Source: an uncultured Selenomonadales bacterium
GTDB lineage: Bacteria > Bacillota_C > Negativicutes > Selenomonadales > Selenomonadaceae
Assembly (NCBI GenBank): GCA_937916025.1
Contig: CALGGX010000114.1
Location: forward strand, 1 to 5,327
Direction: 5' to 3'
DNA: 5,327 nt
The position numbers and the translations under genes were made by a program. Under the pieces are notes generated by a model that worked only from the letters and a program-made list of their open reading frames with translations, made no database searches and had not been told where the DNA came from. Positions 1 to 5,140 of the stretch are shown here, in pieces. Each line of letters starts with the position of its first letter. Positions within the stretch are counted from its first letter, which is position 1.

Positions 1-7
1 GTTTTAC

Positions 8-271
8 ATGAAAAGCTTTTCTTACACGCCGCAACGCGTCTGCTCGAAACAACTCACGTTTGAGATCGACGACGACAAAAAGTTGCACAACGTCAAATTT
101 GTCGGCGGCTGCCCGGGCAATCTGCCTGCAATCGGCAAGCTCGTCGAGGGCAAAGACGCAAAAGAGATCGCCGATATCCTTCGCGGCAATCCGTGCGGAG
201 CGCGCGGCACTTCCTGCGCCGATCAGCTCGCAATTGCCATCGACAACGTGCTCGAGGAGAAGTCGGCATGA
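8..271 (+). CDS. TSCPD domain-containing protein (TIGR03905-like)
   Basis: This 87-residue protein matches the small stand-alone TSCPD family (TIGR03905 type). The family resembles a Cys-rich module found at the end of some ribonucleotide reductases, and its own function is not established. Visible hallmarks are four cysteines (Cys12, Cys35, Cys63, Cys70), the GGCPGN motif at 33-38, and NPCGARGTSCADQ at 61-73. In that stretch the family's TSCPD reads TSCAD, with Pro replaced by Ala. The cysteine spacing suggests metal binding, which is an inference. Length is typical for the family. Only seven bases precede the ATG, so its ribosome binding site cannot be seen, and the frame is open to the window edge; a start slightly upstream is possible. 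The stop overlaps the ATG of the glucosidase gene (ATGA), which suggests translational coupling. Confidence 0.85.
   Translation: MKSFSYTPQRVCSKQLTFEIDDDKKLHNVKFVGGCPGNLPAIGKLVEGKDAKEIADILRGNPCGARGTSCADQLAIAIDNVLEEKSA
254..270 (+). promoter_or_regulatory. Ribosome binding site and first start of the glucosidase gene
   Basis: GAGGAG at 254-259 lies 8 nt before the ATG at 268, inside the last codons of the TSCPD gene. The ATG overlaps the TSCPD stop codon (ATGA, 268-271). This supports translation of the full-length product carrying the leader, probably coupled to the upstream gene. Confidence 0.7.
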
Positions 272-1920
272 ACAGATGCGAGTTTATCAAAAGCTCGCTT
301 CTCGTGACGGCGGGATTGACGCTTGATCCGATGGGAGGACTCGTAATGGCGGCAGACAATCAAAAATGGTGGCAACGCACGATCGTCTATCAGATCTATC
401 CGAAGTCGTTTTGCGATGCGAACGGTGACGGCACGGGCGATCTTCGCGGCATTATCTCGAAGCTCGATTATCTCGCGTCGCTCGGAGTTGAGGCGATCTG
501 GTTGACGCCGATCTATCCTTCGCCGATGGTCGACAACGGCTATGACATTTCCGATTACACGTCGATCGATCCGCGTTACGGTTCGATGGCGGACTTCGAC
601 GAATTGATCGAGAAGGCGCGGGTAAGAAACATTCGCGTCGTGATGGATCTCGTCTACAATCACAGTTCGGATCAACACCAATGGTTTTTGGAATCGAAAT
701 CCGATCGAAAAAATCCGAAATCGGATTGGTACATCTGGCGAGACGCGGTTGACGGACATGAACCGACGAATTGGCGATCGATCTTCGGCGGCAGCGCATG
801 GGCGTGGTGCGAGGCTCGGCAACAGTATTACCTGCACACGTTTGCAAAAGAGCAGCCCGATCTCAATTGGGAGAATCCGAGCGTCCGGCGTGCGCTTTTT
901 GATGCCGCGCGGTTTTGGCTCGACAAAGGCGTGGGCGGCTTCCGCATCGATGCGATTGTTTACATCAAAAAGCCGCCGCAATTCGTCGACGGCACTCCCG
1001 ACGGCGCGGACGGCATGATCAACGTGCATTCGATGACGGCGAATACGGCGGGAATTTTAGATTTTCTGCGCGAGTTCAAGCGCGAGTGTTTTGCCGGGCG
1101 AGACATTTTCACGGTCGGCGAGGCAAACAGCGTAAAGCCGAACGAGCTCGGCGATTGGATCGGAGAGAACGGCGTCTTCGATATGCTTTTCGAGTTCAGC
1201 CATCTCAATTTGAGCGTCGACGGCGAGGTATGGTGTCGCCCGCGCGCTTGGAAGTTGACGGAGCTGAAATCGGCATTGAGCGCGAGTCAGGAGGCGACGG
1301 CGACGAACGGCTGGTATCCGATCTTCTTCGAGAATCATGATCAGCCGCGCGGAGTCAATCATTACTTCGCGAAAGACGCCGATCCGATCAAAGCGGCTAA
1401 GGCGTTGGCGACAGTGCTGTTGACGATGCGCGGGACGCCGTTCATCTTCGAGGGGCAGGAGCTCGGCATGGCAAATGCGTCGTGGACTTCGATCGATCAA
1501 TTCGACGACATTCAAACGCGCGGGCAATACGAGTTTGCGCTGAAGGAAGGCTTGACGCCGGAGCAGGCACTCGATTGCGTGCAACAGTTCAGTCGAGACA
1601 ATGCGCGCATTCCGATCGATTGGTCGAAGGCGACGATGTCAAACACGGTGTTGAATTGGTATCGCGATCTTATCGCCTTCCGCGCGGAGCATGAAGAATT
1701 GCTGAGCGGCACTTACGTTGAGCTGATGGCGAAAGACGAGCAGGTCTTTGCATTCGAGCGAGCACTCGGCAATAAAAAACTGATCACGCTGGTGAATTTC
1801 TCGACGGCAGAGGCAAAATTGCCGAAAAAAATTGCAACGTTGAAGATTGCAATCAGCAGCGAGCTCAATCCGACGGCGGGAGTATTGCGTCCGCTCGAGG
1901 CACGCATCTGCCGCATTTAA
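268..1920 (+). CDS. GH13 alpha-glucosidase (oligo-1,6-glucosidase group), degenerate Tat-like leader
   Basis: This is a retaining exo-alpha-glucosidase of family GH13 that should release glucose from the non-reducing ends of short alpha-glucans. From the ATG at 268 it has 550 residues. Residues about 1-30 look like an export leader. A (beta/alpha)8 domain follows, with a DxNxDGxxD calcium-type loop at 50-58, then domain B at about 132-200 and a C-terminal beta domain from about 480. Conserved regions are intact: DLVYNH (Asp127-His132), QPDLN at 196-200, GFRIDAI with nucleophile Asp228, VGEA with acid/base Glu285, and ENHD with Asp358. QPDLN places it in the oligo-1,6-glucosidase group. Ala229 after the nucleophile leans towards alpha-1,4 linkages, whereas 1,6-enzymes usually carry Val. 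Two oddities: the leader reads N-R-C-E-F-I-K instead of a twin-Arg motif, and about 26 residues are missing after SRDNARIPIDW (443-452). A second start at 346 would give a 524-residue cytoplasmic form. Exact substrate is uncertain. Confidence 0.93.
   Translation: MNRCEFIKSSLLVTAGLTLDPMGGLVMAADNQKWWQRTIVYQIYPKSFCDANGDGTGDLRGIISKLDYLASLGVEAIWLTPIYPSPMVDNGYDISDYTSIDPRYGSMADFDELIEKARVRNIRVVMDLVYNHSSDQHQWFLESKSDRKNPKSDWYIWRDAVDGHEPTNWRSIFGGSAWAWCEARQQYYLHTFAKEQPDLNWENPSVRRALFDAARFWLDKGVGGFRIDAIVYIKKPPQFVDGTPDGADGMINVHSMTANTAGILDFLREFKRECFAGRDIFTVGEANSVKPNELGDWIGENGVFDMLFEFSHLNLSVDGEVWCRPRAWKLTELKSALSASQEATATNGWYPIFFENHDQPRGVNHYFAKDADPIKAAKALATVLLTMRGTPFIFEGQELGMANASWTSIDQFDDIQTRGQYEFALKEGLTPEQALDCVQQFSRDNARIPIDWSKATMSNTVLNWYRDLIAFRAEHEELLSGTYVELMAKDEQVFAFERALGNKKLITLVNFSTAEAKLPKKIATLKIAISSELNPTAGVLRPLEARICRI
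333..348 (+). promoter_or_regulatory. Internal Shine-Dalgarno and alternative start of the glucosidase
   Basis: GGGAGG at 333-338 is followed after 7 nt by ATG at 346, in frame with the glucosidase. A start here gives a product beginning MAADNQKWWQR, close to where cytoplasmic GH13 glucosidases normally begin. The site is at least as good as the one serving the ATG at 268. It may be the true start, a second start giving a cytoplasmic form, or a coincidence of the codons for Met-Gly-Gly. Confidence 0.5.
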
Positions 1921-1925
1921 CTGAT

Positions 1926-1943
1926 TGGAGGCGAATACGATTG
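1926..1943 (+). promoter_or_regulatory. Ribosome binding site setting a TTG start
   Basis: TGGAGG at 1926-1931 lies 9 nt before TTG at 1941. The next in-frame ATG (codon 33) would remove the first zinc-binding cysteine pair, so TTG is the supported start of the HNH gene. Confidence 0.75.
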
Positions 1944-2300
1944 GGCAATTATCGCGACAAGTATTTTGAAGAAGTGAAGTCCGATCACGGTTGGCACACG
2001 TGTCGAAAATGCGGCGGCAAGTTCCGCAAAAAAGACATGGACGTTGATCACATCATTCCGCAACATTACGGCGGTCCGGATCACATTACGAATTTGCAGG
2101 GGCTTTGCAAGCATTGCAATCGCTCGAAGCAGGACAGCATGCGCGATACGTTGCCGGATTTGGTCGGCGCGAATGTCGATCGTGCAAAGCGCAAAATCGA
2201 TGCGAAGGCGGACGCAAAGAAGAAGGAACTCAAAAAGGCGGTCGTTACCAAAATCGGCAAGACCGCCCTCGGCTCGCTCATCGTCAAGAAGAAGAAATGA
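1941..2300 (+). CDS. Small HNH endonuclease-domain protein
   Basis: This 119-residue protein carries a compact HNH (beta-beta-alpha metal) nuclease domain. A zinc-type CxxC at Cys21/Cys24 pairs with CxxC at Cys56/Cys59. The core is DVDHIIP (34-40) with Asp36 and His37, a central Asn51 in TNLQGLC, and Asn60 directly after the last cysteine. All positions expected of an active domain are present, so nicking or cutting of DNA is likely, but the target is unknown. From about residue 77 the protein is rich in Lys and Ala and ends in four lysines, which may help bind nucleic acid. It begins 20 nt after the glucosidase stop and is probably on the same transcript. There is no methylase, phage terminase partner or intron nearby, so this is a solitary HNH protein whose role I cannot assign. 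Confidence 0.85.
   Translation: MGNYRDKYFEEVKSDHGWHTCRKCGGKFRKKDMDVDHIIPQHYGGPDHITNLQGLCKHCNRSKQDSMRDTLPDLVGANVDRAKRKIDAKADAKKKELKKAVVTKIGKTALGSLIVKKKK
2284..2300. other. Convergent 17-nt overlap of two coding sequences
   Basis: The HNH gene on the plus strand ends at 2300 and the glycosyltransferase gene on the minus strand ends at 2284. The shared stretch encodes the Lys4 tail and stop in one direction and a Ser3 tail and stop in the other. No T-rich terminator hairpin is visible for either gene near this junction. Confidence 0.8.
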
Positions 2301-3489
2301 TCTCGAGCCGCCGAACGCTCGGACGACTCATGCGCCGAAGTAATGCCGTCGACTGCTTTTGAAATTCTTGCCAAAAAGAAATGCATTCGCGTCCGTACTT
2401 CCAACTGTTTGTTTCGAGCAATTTCTTCAGAATTTCGGAATCATCGGAGGCACTCAGCAACAAACCGCGCACTTTCAGCGATTTCAATGTTTTCGCTGCC
2501 GCGCGGATTTTTTTTTCGTTTGAAAGAACCGGAATGTTTTCTGAGTTGACGATTTTCAATCCTTCGTCGAAAAGTCTTTTTATCAATTCGATGTCACTGT
2601 CTTTGACGACAATGGCGTAAAATGTCTCGTCCGGCGGCAAATATTTTTTCAGCGACAATCCGTTTTTGATCCGAAAACGCAATCGTTGCAAGAAAAAATG
2701 CCGAAGTATCAAAGCTGTTGCCTGCAAATCTTTATCATCCATCAAATCGGCATAAGGCGTAAGATCATATCCGCATTCCGAAAACGCTCGAATATAAAAT
2801 TCCGAACTGTACTGTTGCCAACCATGACAACCGAACGGCAATACATTGAAGTTCTTTCGGCAGTAACGTTCCGGCAGACATTCAACCGAAAATCGGCTCG
2901 CCGTCAAAACCGGAGGAATTTTAAATTCCGACGGAAATGTTTTGCCGAGATACGCGAAAACAAAATCCTCTGTCACGCGCATCGACGTAACCGTCTCGAC
3001 GTTTTTCATCAGAATGTCGAAACACGACTTCACGCGTCGGAGCGAAAATCCGCCGTTGCCGACCGTGAAAAAACCCTTCCCGGCGGCAATCAAATCTTTG
3101 CCTTTCTGTGTCCCCATATCGAGCACCCACGGCGCGCCGATGTAATCATATCCGAGCCGACAAAATTCCCGCAATCGATCCGAAAATACAAATGTATCGA
3201 GTTGATAAATCAAAATGTAGTCAAATTCGCCGAACCGTGCATAAAACATCGGATTGATCATCAAAATATTGTAGCCGATCCTGCCTTTGAAATAATCCGG
3301 CATGAAAGTTTCGACCGAGTAATTGATATCCGACGGCAGATAATCGAAAGTTACTCCTTCCGGCGCAATGAAAATGATCGGATATTTATTGCCGAAAACT
3401 TCCAAACAGCGTTGAAACGAAATGCGCTCAAACCATTGCAACTCGGCAAAATGCGGTTTATAGATCGGAACGACGACGGCGACTTTCAT
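2284..3489 (-). CDS. DUF5672 family glycosyltransferase-like protein
   Basis: This 401-residue protein matches the DUF5672 family, thought to be GT-A-type glycosyltransferases that build surface or cell-wall glycans. The substrate is unknown. Visible motifs, numbered from the ATG at 3489, are an N-terminal strand MKVAVVVPIYKP, YQLDTFVFSD (95-104) with the likely metal/sugar-nucleotide Asp98, GYDYIGAPW (113-121), VGNGGFSLRR (143-152), TED (173-175), FSVE (200-203) and PFGCHGW (218-224). Residues about 285-375 form an extra alpha/beta-looking segment that I cannot assign. There is no signal peptide or membrane segment. AGAGG lies 9 nt before the ATG but only 3 nt before an in-frame TTG at 3495, so the ATG is preferred. 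The gene starts 19 nt after the secreted-protein gene. Its base composition is strikingly AT-rich (about 40% GC in sampled lines, against about 56% in its neighbours), suggesting acquisition by transfer. Confidence 0.82.
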   Translation of the reverse strand: MKVAVVVPIYKPHFAELQWFERISFQRCLEVFGNKYPIIFIAPEGVTFDYLPSDINYSVETFMPDYFKGRIGYNILMINPMFYARFGEFDYILIYQLDTFVFSDRLREFCRLGYDYIGAPWVLDMGTQKGKDLIAAGKGFFTVGNGGFSLRRVKSCFDILMKNVETVTSMRVTEDFVFAYLGKTFPSEFKIPPVLTASRFSVECLPERYCRKNFNVLPFGCHGWQQYSSEFYIRAFSECGYDLTPYADLMDDKDLQATALILRHFFLQRLRFRIKNGLSLKKYLPPDETFYAIVVKDSDIELIKRLFDEGLKIVNSENIPVLSNEKKIRAAAKTLKSLKVRGLLLSASDDSEILKKLLETNSWKYGRECISFWQEFQKQSTALLRRMSRPSVRRLEIISSS

Positions 3490-3508
3490 CGACAATCACC
3501 TCTTTCGT

Positions 3509-4141
3509 TCATGGCAAATCCAATTTCATAATCGGCATCTCGTCTTCGGATAACTTCCGGTCCTTCGGCGAGAGTTTTCCGCTCGAGTTTGCAATGATCT
3601 CCGAGTTGTGTTGCTTGGCGTAGAGCAGGATCGCGCGATAGAATTTGCATTCGACACTTCCGCGCGACATGCCGGACAATTCAATCGGCTCGCCGCTCCG
3701 ATCGGTATCGAGCGTGCCCCACTGCTCATCGAGATCGACGCGCTCCGTCACCTGCACCGTGCCGTCCGTCAATCGGAACTCGAGATAATCCGCGCGCCCG
3801 ACGAGAGTGTCATAGCCCTCGCGCGATTTGTTTCGCCAGCGGCGTTTCGAGATCACGTCTTCTTTTTGAATGTCGTCATAAATGAACAACGCCGGAACCA
3901 GCAACACGTCAAGATTGATGAAGCCGTCGGCGTCGATTTGATATCCCATTCGCCGGAAATTGAAATAGTAATTCGCGCGCGCCGTCGACTGCACCCATTT
4001 GTAAATATCCTCGGGAACTTCTTCAACGACGCCGTCAATGAAATCTTCGTCCTCGGAATTTTCGGCGGCATCCGCGCTCGGCACATTCGACATGAGCATT
4101 CCGAGCGTCAACAATCCGGTCAAAAAATGTCGCAACGTCAT
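3509..4141 (-). CDS. Secreted or periplasmic protein of unknown function
   Basis: This 210-residue protein has a clear Sec signal peptide: a short basic start (Arg4, His5), a hydrophobic stretch at about 6-17, and likely cleavage after Ala-Asp-Ala at residue 25. There is no lipobox cysteine. The mature part opens with an acidic stretch (27-45) and then DIYKWVQSTARANYYFN at about 45-61. The rest is mixed alpha/beta with motifs KRRWRNKSREGYDTLVG (99-115) and KFYRAILLYA (166-175). I do not recognise a named domain. The style resembles small secreted proteins of Negativicutes, which is a recollection and not a search result. Only one cysteine remains in the mature protein, so no disulfide is expected. 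AGGAGG lies 5 nt before the ATG and directly after the metA stop. The gene follows metA by 12 nt and precedes the glycosyltransferase gene by 19 nt, so co-transcription is likely. Confidence 0.8.
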   Translation of the reverse strand: MTLRHFLTGLLTLGMLMSNVPSADAAENSEDEDFIDGVVEEVPEDIYKWVQSTARANYYFNFRRMGYQIDADGFINLDVLLVPALFIYDDIQKEDVISKRRWRNKSREGYDTLVGRADYLEFRLTDGTVQVTERVDLDEQWGTLDTDRSGEPIELSGMSRGSVECKFYRAILLYAKQHNSEIIANSSGKLSPKDRKLSEDEMPIMKLDLP

Positions 4142-4153
4142 AAAATCCTCCTC

Positions 4154-5065
4154 TCAAATCGATTCGATCTCGTAAGGAGTTTCTTGATATACGTAATAGT
4201 TCAGCCAATTGGCGAAAAGCAAATGCGCAACGCTCCGCCAACGAACGATCGGCGGTTTCGACGGATCGTCGTTCGGATAATAATTCGCCGGAATGTTGGG
4301 ATTCAAGCCGGCTTTCAAATCGCGCTCGTATTCGTTTTTCAACGTCAAGGGATCGTACTCGGCATGCCCGGTAATGAAAAATTGTCGCCGATCAAGATTA
4401 GCAACCGCATACACGCCCGCCTCGCCTTCCGAGAGAATCTTCAGCCCCGGAGTTCGCTCGATATCGACGCGATCGATCTGGGTATGGCGCGAATGCGGCA
4501 CAAAAAATTCATCGTCGAAGCCGCGAAACAATTTTTCATGTTCAACGTACAGCCGATGCTTGAACACGCCGGAGATTTTCTCGTCGAGAGTATATTTCGA
4601 CACGCCGTAATGATGATACAACGCCGCCTGCGCGCCCCAACAGATATGAAACGTCGACCAGACATTCGTGAGGCTCCAATCCATAATCTCGGTCAGCTCG
4701 CTCCAATAAGCAACTTCCTCGAACTCGAGCAACTCGACGGGCGCACCGGTGATGATGAAGCCGTCGTATTTTTTATCGCGAACATCGTCGAAAGTGCCGT
4801 AAAACTCCGTGAGATAATCCTGCGAAGTATGCGTCGGAATGTAGGATTTTGTGTAAATGAAATCGACTTCGACCTGCAGAGGCGTATTTCCGAGCAGGCG
4901 GAGCAATTGCGTTTCGGTGACGTGTTTGATCGGCATGAGATTCAGAATTAAAATCCGAAGCGGGCGAATATCCTGACTGTAAGCGCGGTCGGCGTCCATG
5001 ACGAAGATGTTTTCGCTTTCGAGCACGTTCGTCGCCGGCAGATTGTTCGGTATTTTGATCGGCAA
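4154..5065 (-). CDS. metA: Homoserine O-acetyltransferase (MetA family)
   Basis: This cytoplasmic enzyme acylates L-homoserine in the committed step of methionine synthesis. The product feeds sulfhydrylation or cystathionine formation. The 303 residues cover the whole family length, which is usually about 300-310. Hallmarks are LNLMP at 41-45, [11 protein letters not shown] (50-60), ITGAP (105-109), the nucleophile Cys142 in HICWGAQ, PHSRHT (190-195), and the catalytic His234/Glu236 in TGHAEYD. The residue after ITGAPV is Glu111. In this family Glu111 favours acetyl-CoA and Gly111 favours succinyl-CoA, so this should be an acetyltransferase despite the common name homoserine O-succinyltransferase. 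The start is TTG at 5065, with GGAG 9 nt upstream. It leads a run with the secreted-protein and glycosyltransferase genes; neither has an obvious methionine role. No SAM (S-box) riboswitch is visible upstream, but a hairpin abuts the ribosome binding site. Confidence 0.96.
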   Translation of the reverse strand: MPIKIPNNLPATNVLESENIFVMDADRAYSQDIRPLRILILNLMPIKHVTETQLLRLLGNTPLQVEVDFIYTKSYIPTHTSQDYLTEFYGTFDDVRDKKYDGFIITGAPVELLEFEEVAYWSELTEIMDWSLTNVWSTFHICWGAQAALYHHYGVSKYTLDEKISGVFKHRLYVEHEKLFRGFDDEFFVPHSRHTQIDRVDIERTPGLKILSEGEAGVYAVANLDRRQFFITGHAEYDPLTLKNEYERDLKAGLNPNIPANYYPNDDPSKPPIVRWRSVAHLLFANWLNYYVYQETPYEIESI

Positions 5066-5078
5066 TTGACTTCACTCC
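5063..5078 (-). promoter_or_regulatory. Ribosome binding site and TTG start of metA
   Basis: On the minus strand GGAG (5078-5075) lies 9 nt before TTG (5065-5063). The encoded N-terminus [11 protein letters not shown] matches the conserved beginning of MetA proteins, which fixes this start. The Shine-Dalgarno directly follows a run of seven Ts, with no bases between. Confidence 0.8.
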
Positions 5079-5140
5079 AAAAAAATTATTCCCGCTCCGC
5101 GTTTCAATTTCCGAAAGAGGCAACGCGGCGGACTTTTTTT
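5079..5140 (-). terminator. Hairpin flanked by A and T tracts: terminator or metA leader attenuator
   Basis: An inverted repeat pairs CGCGTT (5098-5103) with AACGCG (5122-5127). It is extended by CCGC (5092-5095) with GCGG (5128-5131) across a 2-nt bulge, around an 18-nt loop. Read on the minus strand, seven As (5140-5134) precede the stem, and six bases then seven Ts (5085-5079) follow it. This is the layout of a rho-independent terminator for the gene ending at 5140. Read on the plus strand, seven Ts at 5134-5140 follow the stem after only two bases, so it may act in both directions. Because the T run touches the metA ribosome binding site, an attenuator role is possible. I could not find a competing antiterminator pairing. 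Confidence 0.6.

Noticed and set aside
712..727. Inverted repeat AATCCGA-AA-TCGGATT
   Set aside because: A short perfect hairpin, but it lies inside the glucosidase on ordinary Asn-Pro-Lys-Ser-Asp codons, has no T tract, and is expected by chance in a sequence rich in TCGGAT-like words.
223..1029. 268-codon open frame on the minus strand opposite the glucosidase
   Set aside because: It is the complement of the conserved GH13 catalytic region, its translation is Arg-rich with no domain, and it has no plausible ribosome binding context.
1941..2300. HNH gene as part of a restriction-modification system or homing intron
   Set aside because: No methylase, specificity subunit, split gene or intron/intein boundary is visible on either side.
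2298..2340. Possible terminator after the HNH gene (CCGA-ACGC-TCGG)
   Set aside because: Only a 4-bp stem, no following T run, and it lies within the coding sequence of the convergent gene.
3489..3495. TTG at 3495 as the start of the glycosyltransferase gene
   Set aside because: The AGAGG site would be only 3 nt away, whereas the ATG at 3489 has 9 nt and begins directly with the conserved MKVAVVVPIYKP strand.
2686..3531. 281-codon open frame on the plus strand opposite the glycosyltransferase gene
   Set aside because: The minus strand carries the conserved DUF5672 motifs; this frame shows no family pattern and crosses a gene boundary.
3608..4951. 447-codon open frame on the plus strand, opposite metA and the secreted-protein gene
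   Set aside because: It is antisense to two well-supported genes, crosses their junction, has no recognisable domain and is rich in Arg/Ile/His as expected for a complement frame. The codon bias of the real genes avoids stops in this frame.
5066..5140. SAM (S-box) or T-box riboswitch ahead of metA
   Set aside because: The leader is only about 74 nt, and none of the conserved S-box or T-box sequence blocks are visible; only a single hairpin can be supported.
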